From the NCBI RefSeq assembly GCF_001522545.3, contig NC_031773.1, positions 40,196,434 to 40,260,433 of the forward strand: 64,000 nucleotides of DNA. The letters run 5' to 3'. The first letter of the stretch is position 1. Each line of letters begins with the position of its first letter. The DNA is from Parus major (Eukaryota > Chordata > Aves > Passeriformes > Paridae). Of this stretch, positions 12,401-22,800 are shown one piece after another. The notes under the pieces were generated by a model, which made no database searches, was not told where the DNA came from, and worked only from the letters and a program-made list of their open reading frames with translations. A program made the position numbers and the translations under genes.

Positions 12401-14644
12401 TTTTCTTGACTAAATCTAACCTGTTCTAACACTGGAAATGATTATAGGAAAGGTTTAGCAGTGGCTTAGAATACTGTTTTCCATTTCAGTTTCTAGGCTC
12501 TTTTTTCACAAGAGTTGCTTTTTGAAAGAAGTCATATAGTTTTTTATGAGTGATTTTTATTCCTATCTTTTAAAGACTAACAATTCATATAATCATACAA
12601 GGTAGCCTTCATCTTCTAAAGGTGCTATCTACATTTTATAAACTTAACCTAGCTGTCAGTGCATCATTAATCATGTTTAATGTTAATGATTGTTTAATGG
12701 TGTTGTTTGTAATTTTTTAATGGTGCTGACTTGTAATCTTCTGCAAACAAATATATAGACAGCTTGTTGAAATTAGTATTTGTGATATTCATTTGGCTGG
12801 AGTAATAAAACAAATCAACCAAATAACAATTTCTCAGTTATATCACAGAAAAAAAACCAAAAACAAAACAAAACAAAAAAACCCAAAAAATATCCCAACC
12901 AATAAAAGACTGACTGTCTGGACTTGAGAAATTAATTTAAATTTCTCTTAATCTGTGACATATGATATATTGATATGTCTATCTTAATGGGGATAGAAAA
13001 AATACTAGCATATATAAAAATGAAGGAGGATAGGAAATTCTAAGAGCTAAATATTTTTAAAATAGTTTTGTTTGAAATATCTCACTTTTTTCTCAGCCTA
13101 ATTAAGTGAGATGAATCATTTATCATCATTGATTGTATCAACAATGCTTTCAAAATGATGGAATACCAGTACTAGAAAGCTTGGGGAACATGTATCATCA
13201 TCTCGCCATTCTGACTGAACATTAAAAAGTGAACAAGAGAATAGCAGAAATTAAAGTTTAGATTTCCAAGGTCTTTAATACAAGGGAAATTGGTTTCTAT
13301 TTTATTCTACAAGGTCACAGAACTTTCTTACACATATAATGTGTGTTGTTGCAAAATACCTTTGTAATCTTAACCCTAGGGGATTAGAAACTAGATGGTA
13401 GTTGAGTTAAAATGTTGATACCAGTATAAAATTTTAACTACTTAGAGAACAATGTTTAATGAGCATAACAGAAAAATATCTTATGAATTATCTTTTATTC
13501 TACTGCCAAGTTCAAGATATCATTCATATCAGTCTATGAGTTCATTCGAAGTAGAAACCAGATTCTTCCAGTACCAATGGAGTTTGTGGTCTCATGCAAC
13601 AGGATATTATTTTTTCTTGACCATCATAGAGTTAAATAATGTGGTTTTCCTTCTTGCTGAGATTATTGAGGGGAACAGTGTGATCATGGTACCTGTCAAT
13701 ACTGACTTCAGGGTCTCCATTAAAACAGATGAGAAAATTTGTAAATAAAGTTAGAATATCTCTCAATTATCAGGTGTGTCCAGCTGTTTAAAAAGCCACA
13801 TATGCATTTTCACATACACAATTTCAATATGAAGTTGTAAAAAACACACCATGTTTTAGAAATCAAGCTTCATACCAAAGAATACTATATAATCTGCAAA
13901 AACCTTTTAGTTCAGGTGGTTCTGGGATTAGAGGGTTAAAAACAGGAGATTGGTGAAGAGAAAGAGGTTTTTTTAGAATTCATTCACTCAAGATGATTTT
14001 TCAGGTGGGAGATGATAAGAATATCCAGTCTGGAATATTTCTCTGTTTTCTTTCTGTCCTGAAGAGTGAAATTTCTGTAGAAGATAATAAAATGCTGCAA
14101 AAGAACTAAAAAGCATTCTCTATAGGCCTAGGGCTTCTGGTGCGAGAGGAGGGGAAAAGAGAGATGAGAAGCTCAGAGGCTGTAAAATCACAGCCTTGCA
14201 AAGGAATGTGCATGTTCCAGGCCCGATGTAATATCAAAGCAGGGAATGGGACTCTCACATGTTCCTTTTGCCCCTGTTAAGTCTGGATTAAGTTAGTAGT
14301 GTAATGTGCCTGTCTGTCAGTGAAAAAGTGGAATAAATATTTTATTCACGCTTCAGCTGCAGATCATGGCCATCTTGGTATTACCTGCATATGTTCACCT
14401 TACATAGGTGGTTCTTCATATTTCAGGAAACTCCAGCTAAAAAATAAGTATTTTATTTTAAAAATGCTTGTTTGGGGTTTGGGTTGGTTTTTTAGGGTAT
14501 TTTTTTTTTTTTTGTTGGGTTGGGTTAGGTAATTTTCTACAAGATAAGGCTTTTCTATCTTTTAAGCTAGACTTGTTTGGAGCATAGTTTTGTCATAAAA
14601 TTGACTAAGATAATCTTCAATATTTTTTTGTATTGTATTTTCTT
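12401..14644. other. Non-coding sequence with A-rich low complexity
   Basis: AT-rich sequence containing an A-rich low-complexity tract at about 12848-12890 (AAAAC-type repeats) and a T- and G-rich tract at about 14465-14530. The 98-codon frame at 13452-13748 shows no recognisable domain. No gene or mobile element seen. Confidence 0.55.
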
Positions 14645-14905
14645 TGTTTGTGTCACAGCTGCATGCTGCTTTATGCCTCTTCATGTAGAGGCAGTGCTTG
14701 AAAGGTTAATGGCAGTTACTGCATTGCTAATCTATTTTTTAAACCACTGATTAGCATTGAAATTGATTTCCAGCTCCTGGTGGCTGAAATGACATTAATC
14801 TAGTCTCTCCTATTAAAAATGTTACACCTTTCCTATGTTACCAGGTGATAACACATCATTAATTTGATAGTTTCCATTGTTCCATCCTTCATTGGAACAT
14901 CTATA
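14645..14905. other. Candidate conserved non-coding element (texture only)
   Basis: A repeat-free, motif-dense segment with homeodomain-type cores (ATTAAT, GATTAG), an E-box-like CAGCTG near 14656 and balanced base composition compared with its surroundings. This resembles vertebrate conserved non-coding elements. No alignment was possible, so this is a suggestion only. Confidence 0.22.
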
Positions 14906-15099
14906 AATGTGAGCAATGAACAAAAAATTTAATGTATTCATTCAGAAAGAAAAAAAAAAGTAATTTTTTATCAAGTACATTTGAAATGTGAAGGACAAGT
15001 ATTTTTTGTAACTGTCAGGTATCCAAAGGTACAGGCACAGGCATTAAGTTGCGGTCAGATAGATACAACACTATTATAAAACTTGCAAATGCAAGGTAC

Positions 15100-15104
15100 T
15101 GTGA
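15100..15104. repeat. Target-site duplication, left copy (TGTGA)
   Basis: The five bases TGTGA directly before the LTR are repeated directly after it at 16663-16667. A 5-bp duplication is what ERVL-class and many gammaretrovirus-like integrases leave. It confirms the LTR ends at 15105 and 16662. Confidence 0.85.
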
Positions 15105-16662
15105 TGTGGTGGTTTCAAAGCACTAGCTAGAAACTTACTCATTTCTTGCTGTGAGATATGGACCAGGAGAAGGGCAAAACAGGCTTAAAACTCAAAAGGA
15201 ATAAAGGAAGTTTATTAACAAAACCACAAGAATAAGAAAACCAGAATAAAACTTCCAGAAACCCTTCCTCCCCGCCACCCAACCTTCCCCTTGTCCAACT
15301 GACAACACAGAGACAAAACCTGGTGCTTAAAGGAGTCCCAACTATACAATAGTCTTTTCATCAGTCTTTGTAGAGAAAGGAGTTCTCTCTTGTCATTCCA
15401 TGGAGAGTTCTTCACAAGAGAACAGTTTTCTCATGGATTTCATTCCCATGATGGCAGTCACCCGGAAAACTCTGCCATCAGGCCCTCCTCCCATTTTCAC
15501 ACACACCAGATGTGTTCATGGGCCATGAACTCAAGGGGTATTGTTTTAAGGATGAGTTATTCAAAGGCAAAGGTTCTCTTCATCTGTCGCCGTGATCATC
15601 TCTGGGAACAGAGGTTTTCTCTTTTTCTCCCTGGGGGCCAAGGGTCTTCATCAACTCTCATTTCTCTCTCTGTTCCAGCATCTCATGGGATCACAACTAC
15701 TCTACAATCTGCTCAGCCTCATCAATGGATACCTTTGCTCACATCTACACTTTGAAACACTTTATTCCCCCCCAAAATACTCTTACATGAATTAAAGGAG
15801 TTTTTCAGAACATTATTGTCCATCTCCATGGCCTTAGCAAAAGAACATTTCAGCTTATTAAAGAATCTCCTCATTCTCCGATTGAGGCTGGACTCCTTCT
15901 TTTACTGACTTTGATGGTTTATGTTGTCTCTCTACATGTTGATCACTCTCTCTTTCCTCTCTCTGGCAAAAGGATTAAATCTGCAAGTCTCATCTGGGTA
16001 GTGAAAGAGTTAAAATCTGGCCCAGGCCTTGTGGATGGTCCTTTGATCTCTGCTGGGGCAGCAAGCTGGGGCTGTTTTCGATGGAGGATTTTTTGGTGGC
16101 TGTATTGGGGGAGGATGGCCAGCATCTCAGTAGCCAGGCCAGCACTCAGAGACAGCACACCATGGGCTGATGTCTTTCCCTCCCTTACTCAGCAGTTTCT
16201 GGTGAAACCCAGCAGCAGCAGAATTGCAGCCCAGCCAGGGACCAGCCTGGCCCAGCAGCACTGCTGCACAGGGCTCAGCGAGGCGTCCAAGGGGGTCAGC
16301 CCCTCTGGGAAGGGGCTCCTGCCACTTCACAGTGTCCATCCCCCACCTGGGAGCTGCTGGAGCCCGGCTCAGCCCTCTCCCCCCAGGCCTGACAGGCCTG
16401 CTGAGGTGGAGCGGGGTCCAGCCAGAGTTCTGCTACCTTTCACAGCTAGAAACAGAGACAGAAGCTCTCGGGCTTAGGGTTAAAAGTGGTATTTACAAAG
16501 GTAATCTTACTTTTCAGTGGTCTAAAATGCTGTCAGTTCTGAGAACTGGTTAGCTATTGGCCAGGTCTCAGGCAGAGAAGAAACTCCCAGCTGCCTCTCT
16601 CAGAGCCATCACATCCACGGGTGCTTTCCCACTTTTTTTTCCCTAAATGCCAACCCACCACA
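15105..16662 (-). mobile_element. Complete solo LTR of an ERVL-like endogenous retrovirus (1,558 bp)
   Basis: On the minus strand the element begins TGTGGTGGGTTGGC and ends GAAACCACCACA, so it has the retroviral TG...CA ends and a short terminal inverted repeat (TGTGGTGG). It is flanked by a 5-bp direct repeat, TGTGA. In minus-strand sense a polyadenylation signal AATAAA (at 15211-15216) lies about 105 bases before the 3' end, followed by a T-rich region, as expected for R-U5. The pattern resembles long songbird ERVL LTRs that I recall. No primer-binding site, gag or pol lies beside it, so it is a solo LTR left by LTR-LTR recombination. It is unusually long, and its middle (about 16020-16480) is GC-rich. 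The longest open frame in the window, 188 codons at 15911-16477 on the plus strand, is antisense to this LTR and is probably chance within GC-rich sequence. Confidence 0.9.
15211..15216 (-). promoter_or_regulatory. LTR polyadenylation signal AATAAA
   Basis: The plus strand reads TTTATT, which is AATAAA in the sense of the minus-strand LTR. It sits near the 3' end of the LTR and is preceded by a T- and G-rich stretch. It would have ended proviral transcripts and could still end host transcripts running on the minus strand. Confidence 0.6.
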
Positions 16663-16667
16663 TGTGA
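16663..16667. repeat. Target-site duplication, right copy (TGTGA)
   Basis: Identical to the five bases at 15100-15104. The perfect match suggests the insertion is not very old, although five bases carry little dating power. Confidence 0.85.
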
Positions 16668-16801
16668 CAATGTTGAAGGGTGAGTGGACAGTACCCAATT
16701 TTCAACTATAACTGTGCTATGCTATCTCCATATGACATTCAAATTGTAAACCAAACAGTAATTTCTTGTTTTATTCATAACAACCTAGTTGTACAATTCT
16801 T

Positions 16802-16847
16802 TATGTTCTTTGATGTACAATGAAAACATTGTACATCAAAGAACATA
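16802..16847. repeat. Perfect 21-bp inverted repeat with 4-base loop
   Basis: The left arm (16802-16822, beginning TATGTTCTTTGATG) and the right arm (16827-16847, ending CATCAAAGAACATA) are exact reverse complements over 21 bases, separated by AAAA. Transcribed RNA would fold into a perfect short hairpin. The stem is shorter than a typical microRNA precursor, which has about 30 bp with mismatches, and the loop is very tight. There is no run of T after it to suggest a terminator of RNA polymerase III. A local template-switch mutation is a plausible origin. Confidence 0.9.
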
Positions 16848-19800
16848 TGCTCTTCAAAGCTACATTCAGTTTCCAAATACCAAGCCCAACCTTGCCATTA
16901 CACAATTGGATTATATTCCCACAGGATGACATATCTTTTGGGCATGTAAAGTCCTCTGACTTAGCTGTCTTGTCCAGAATCCTACTTTCATTTTTTAATT
17001 AAATGGATTATAAAGCCAGAATCTATTCAACAAGATGGGGTTTTTTCTGTCAATCCTGATTGGTATCAAAAGCAAAATCCTTTCATAACAATTTATGCAT
17101 GAATCCACAGCCTCATTTTTAAACTGTAGAAAATAATCTGTCCTTGATGAAAAGTTAGGTGATAAACAACATGTTGCCTCTTTACAAATATTCACACCTG
17201 GCTTATGAATTTTCTGGCATAAGCTTTTAATCAAAAATTATCAGAGAATGCAGAAGAAATGAACTTCACATTATCATGAAAAAAAATCTGATCCAGGGTT
17301 TCTTCACTCTAGTGATCCAGCTGAAAAAAACTTGATCTCAGTGATGTCACTGAGAGTGTATTATAAATATCTAATTCAAGCACTTTGCTAATATATATGT
17401 TCACCTTGAAAAAAATAAAATATATTAATAGAATTGCAGCTTTTGTAAACATTATTATTTTGTGACAATACTTCTGACACAGTAAAAGTGAAAAAATTAG
17501 AAGATAAAACATATTGAAATTTTAAACAAAGCAACATTTAAAAAAATAATAAAAGCATTCATAAGACTCATCTGCATGTTATGAAATGCAGATGAAATAT
17601 GTACAAAAAGAGAAAGTGAGCTGCAGGGTCAAGAGAGCTCTAGAAATCTCTCAATAACAAAAACATTTTATTAAAAATTAAAAAGAGATATCATAATGAA
17701 TAGTGTTGAAACATTGTATTGAAACAGAAGACTACTAAGAGCTTTAAAAATACTTAGGGAGAGTCAGGACTAAACAAAGTCTGTAATTTAGATTGTGACA
17801 TAACATAAATGTCATCAAAGGAAAGAAAGAAGAAAGTTATGAACTTTCTATGTACTTTTTTTCTTATGAATTACTATCCCAGGAAGGTCCTGTTCTTCTA
17901 AAAAGAAGATATACAAATGTAATTCACTTGAGAATTAAAAAAAAAACAAAAGAAGTAATAAGATAATTTGAATTTTGAAAGATAAGGCAAAAATATCCAT
18001 AAAGTCATTAGGACTACAGGTCACTACAAAGTGTGCACATATACATTAAGCATCATTCTGCACTCTATAAAAAGAAAGATTTCTACAGATTATGGTCAAA
18101 ATATGTATGCACAGAGTTGAGAATACATAGAAGTTGATGGAGAAGCAAAGAGGGAAACATGAATCTGAGAAATTAGTTTGTACATATTAGTATTATCTTT
18201 TTATAGATTAAAATTTTTCTTCTGTTAATTTTAAGAATCAAGAAGAAAGAGAGAAAAGTACAAAATAATGTTTGTAGACAACTTATTTATTTCTGTCATT
18301 AAAGGTTAAAAGAAAAGAAAAAATAGCACAACATAGAAAACTGGCCTATGTGTAACACTGTCATTTTGTATTGAATGAAGGGGCAAATTAAAATTTTCAG
18401 AAGGAAAAAATGTTTTGAAAAATGTGTGTTAATATAGAAAATTGTCCTGGTGAGGAATGTATAATTAGTGATGCAGGGCTAGGTTACCCATCTGTCTAGT
18501 CCAGTTATTTGTCTTCATCAGGAGCCTGTGCCAGTTTTATTAGGAGAGAGTTTGAAAAATATCCTGGAAAATGCTTATAAAAGGTCTCATCTAAAGAAGG
18601 TTTCCATTCATTTAAAGGTCAGTAGGTTTTAGAAAAGCAGAATTCATATTAATTCCAAATATATTTTTTTCAATGTCTGTTTAGTTCAACACTGTTTACA
18701 ACTACTCTGGGTTATGTCTATGCATGCATGTACTACAAATCCCTTTGTGAAGTCAGCTCCCAAAGATATTTAGGGACATACCAATCAAAAGTGTTTGTTC
18801 CGTAAGCAAGTTCTGGTGCTTACTTGAGTAATTATTTATTGTTTTCTTTTGACAACTATCTTTCAGTTTAGTTGATATTCTCTTCAACTTGAGATAAAAG
18901 AATGCAATCTAGCTCTTGATGACAGAACTGCAGTTTACTGCGTAGCTTTTCAAAATAGTTCCTAGTATTTTCAGTACTTTTATTGGCTTTTAGTTTGGGG
19001 TTTGTTTTGTTGGGTTATTTTCTCCCAAATTATCTTTGCATGTGCAGAACACACTTCATTGATTTTCTTCAGTTAATCCATTTCTGAAAAACATTTTGTG
19101 TGAAAATATACTGGTGGAAAAAAATTTTGAATTTCGTAGCCAGAAGTTATTAAGTCACATTCCCCAGATGGATATAAATTCTGATTCAAGTAGAAAACAC
19201 AGGACTCCATGCCTATCAAGTACTCATGTTAAAACAAAATTAAAATTATATAGAAATCAAAGTGATTAAATGTTCAAAAATAAAAAATTAAAACAGTATG
19301 TTAAGACTTCCTAATATTCAAGTCAAGAGAATCATAGTCATAGGACAGAAAACTCAAATTCTTAAGATGGGAGAGTTGAATGATGAATGCGATCAATGAA
19401 CATGAACAATAAGGTAATCAAATAACCTTTAATATAATATTTTTTTAATATAACAGTAAATTTTAATCATGTGAACTGAATACTAAATCCAGAGACAATT
19501 TTTTGAGCCATAAAATAAAGAAAAAATGCAGTGTCTTAGAAACTTAGATTTTTAATTTCTGATAAGAGATTTTTGAGACACATGTGACAACTATTTTTTA
19601 TAATTTTTTTCCTGTATTTCAATGTCTATATAACAAAGATATATAAACAATCAGACAGACCAAGAGATTAAATTTCTTAGCAGATGGTGGCTGAGATATC
19701 AGATAAAGTAATGACCTGTTTCTAAACAGCTGAGGAAGAGGTGATATCTCAGGAGGCTTCTTTTAAGAGAATTAAATCTAGGCAGATGGTGTCCATTCTC

Positions 19801-20039
19801 ACCCACAGCTGCGGTGTTCCAGTAATATTATGTCATCACAAATTGACAGCTGAAACAGTAGTTATGCACCTTTTCTACTCCTTTAGGGATTCTGTGAAGA
19901 GTAGGATAAAATAAATTCAATGTCTCTGGTCATAATACCTTTTGCTCTTAATATCTGCTATTAGAAGTATCAGATATTGCTGCTTTCTAATACTCATATT
20001 TGCAGTAAGTATTAAAATTCATCCAGGTTTGTTATAATC
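16848..20039. other. Non-coding sequence, no gene seen
   Basis: AT-rich, often A-rich sequence. A 10-bp perfect inverted repeat (TCATCTGCAT and ATGCAGATGA, 8-base loop) lies at 17568-17595. The minus-strand frames at 16995-17234 and 17309-17512 have no recognisable content. No repeat family recognised. Confidence 0.55.
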
Positions 20040-20750
20040 ATGGATTATGCTGAGTCAGAAATGACCTACAAAGGTCATCTAGTCCATCTCCTGGCTCTGT
20101 GCAGGACACCCCAAGTCACACCATGTGCCCAAAAGTATTGTCCAAACACTTCTTGAACTCTGCTAGGATTGGTGCTGTTACCAAAGCCCTGGGGAGCCTG
20201 TTCCAGTACCCAAACTAGATGCCTAGAAGAAAAACCATTTCCTAATATTTAATCTAAACCTCCCCCAACTCAGCTTCATGACTTTGCTTTGAGTTATGTC
20301 ACTGGTCATGAGAGTGAAGAGATTAGTGCCTGCCCCTCCACCTCTGCTCTTGAAGAAGTTGCAGACTGCAATGAGGTCCCCCCTCAGTCTCCTCCAGGCT
20401 GGACAGACTGAGTGACCTCAGGCAGTCATTGTAAAGATGCCCTTCAAGTCCCCTCAGAATCTTTGTAGCTCTGCTTTGAACACTCTCCAATAGTTGAATG
20501 TCTGTTTTATACTGTGGCACCCAAAGCTGCTCCCAGCAGTGGAGCTGAGGCTGCCCCAGCTCAGAGCAGAGCAGGACAATCCCCTCCCTTGCCCAGCTGG
20601 CCATGCTGTGCCTGATGTCCCCAGGACAGAGTTGGCCCTCCTGGCTGCCAGGGCTCTGCTGACCCTTGTTCTACTTTCTGTCAGCCAGGACACCCAGGTC
20701 CCTCTCCAAGGTGCTGCTCTTCAGCCTCTCGTTCTCTGCATTAGATTGCT
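20040..20750 (-). mobile_element. CR1 LINE fragment, 3' UTR and end of ORF2
   Basis: This is an antisense CR1. Reading leftward, the copy runs from the end of ORF2 (about 20750) to the 3' region (about 20040). Recognisable blocks are AGGTCATCTAGTCCATCTCC near 20073, the AGCCTGTTCCAGTACC block near 20196, GGTCCCCCCTCAGTCTCCTC near 20375, and the stretch at 20480-20745 that encodes the end of the CR1 polyprotein on the minus strand. The subfamily with the block near 20560-20700 (GGACAATCCCCTCCCTTGCC) is familiar from songbird genomes. The 3' octamer terminus is eroded. Frames at 20323-20604, 20454-20693 and 20494-20856 are readings of this repeat and not genes. Confidence 0.93.
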
Positions 20751-22549
20751 TAGTGAAAGACAGAGAATTTATAGAGAAGAAAAAAAAAACAACAAACATT
20801 GCCATCTATTAGACCAACTCAGACCTTTAACTGAACATGATTATGATTTTTTTTGACAAGTACATTTTCTAAAATCCAATTATTTAGTTGTTATTGAATA
20901 TGAACTATGCAAACCAAGCACTGTTATTGAAATACAGTTTAAAAAATTAGAACAAGCATATGAAAACTGTATTTTGTATTATTGGAGGCAAATTTATTGT
21001 CTGTTTTGGTAGTTTGAGACCTAAAAGTTCATACATACAAAGTTCAGGATAACACTGTTGTATGCTGAGTAATCAGCACCAATAGCATTCATACTTAATC
21101 ATCCTCAGCTCTCTTCAGGAAACTTCACATGTTCTGATTTTCTAGATAGACTCTTTAATGCTGCTAGTCTAACACATACATGTAACTTTACCATATTCTA
21201 GACTTCTGAATACAGAAACAGACACTGTTGAAGCAATAAATTATTCAAAGTCTTCCATCAGGAGAAGACAAACCTTACAAAATTTTACAAAATACATAGT
21301 TGCTTGCTTTTGTTTTAGATATAATTTGTAGTATGGCTAACATATTTTTGGTGGATGGCTCAAGATATTAATAACTTTAATGGAACAAAGAATTAAAAAT
21401 AAGGAAGGTCTTTTCCCTGTGTAAGCAGATTTTATAATATGTATATTATGGCAGCTCTGAGCTATAAATGTCAAGAATTTAATGATTTATTCAAGTTCTA
21501 TGTAGTACTTCTAAGGAAAAGAAAAGTATCAATGTAGTAGTGATGCAACATCCTAATTTTTTCTCCTTTTATATCTTGCCCTTGGCATTTCATTTAAAAC
21601 ATTATTATTTACTTAGTATTACCTGCATAAATGAGCAATGAAATCTCTGGAGTTGTGACAGCTTTGAACAGAATCTAAATTAGTTCACACTTGGAACAAG
21701 ATATGGAATATACCGTGAAGATTCTTCAGCTTGTCAAGAGGAGATGGAACATATTTCAAACTCCAAACTCAGTGTCATTATGCATTCATTATAAACACAG
21801 AGTGCTTTTGTGTACTCAGATGCTTCTATAGCTGATATCCTTTTTTTTTATTTGGTTTGGCTTTTGTTGTTTTTGGTGTTGATAGTGCAGTAACAGGGCC
21901 AGTCAATAGCAATCTGGAAAGACTGCCAAGGACATCCACTTAAGAATACCTGAAAGTGTTAAGACCATCTTAATTCCCATAGAAATAGATTTGAAATTGT
22001 GGTCTGTGTCCCTATGGACTGAACTACACATGAGCATGTAGAGATGCATTTTCTGCATCCAGGGCAGCTTTGAAAAAAAAGACACAGAGAGGCACGAGTG
22101 CCATAATGTTCTGTCTTAGAAATCTCAATGTGCAGAGGCAAGTCTTTCCTAGACCTTGACATAAAGAGAAAAGAAAGAAGTCGGCTCTGAGCATTCCACA
22201 CTACATACTGAGTCTTCAGTCATATCAGAAATATTTTTGTTTCTGTCATTACTCAACAACATCTGGTACAAAGTCTGATGTTGCATAAAAGCACAGTGGA
22301 TGGCATTACCTGCTAAGCATTGATTGCCATAATAGCATAAAATACAAGGTAATCCTTAATCTTGTATTAAATAAAAGCAGCGTTAACACAAGCATCTTTA
22401 GCAATAAAAACTAAATTGTTTAACCGCTTTATTGATCAACATAATTGTATTTGTGTAATATAAGACATGTAACTCCATGTTTTTTCTCAAAAAAATAAAT
22501 AACCTGACTGTTTACTGGACTGGTTCAGAGATTGTCAAAGAGTACAGCT
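20751..22549. other. Non-coding sequence, no gene seen
   Basis: AT-rich sequence without a recognised repeat. The two overlapping minus-strand frames at 21903-22085 and 21959-22201 show no domain. Short T-rich run at about 21841-21850. Confidence 0.55.
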
Positions 22550-22800
22550 GCTGAGAGAGAAATAAAATAGATTTTCTACCTAGGGGCTGTTTCATTATGC
22601 CAGACAACACTTTGTATTGATCCCTCTCCGTTTACTTCTAATATTGTTGTCCCTGATTGAGCAGAGCTCTAAATCTTGTGATGGCTTACACGCTGTTAGG
22701 ATGAAGCATTGTAATGTGAAGTGCAAGGTAGCAATGTTCTCATTTTAATCCGCAATTTAGTCTGATTTGTAACAAATTAGGCTTTCTAAAGTAGCATGTT
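22550..22800. other. Candidate conserved non-coding element (texture only)
   Basis: A repeat-free segment with moderate GC content in an otherwise AT-rich setting. It is rich in enhancer-like cores such as CATTGTAATG (about 22709), TGATTTGTAACAAATTAG (about 22763) and TGATTGAGCAGAG (about 22655). It lacks any open frame and any simple repeat. Of the candidates in this window it looks most like an ultraconserved-type element, but no cross-species comparison was possible. Confidence 0.28.

Noticed and set aside
13452..13748. 98-codon plus-strand frame
   Set aside because: No domain and AT-driven composition; no supporting signal on either side.
15911..16477. 188-codon plus-strand open frame, the longest in the window
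   Set aside because: It lies wholly antisense within a complete solo LTR, in GC-rich sequence where stop codons are rare, and shows no recognisable domain.
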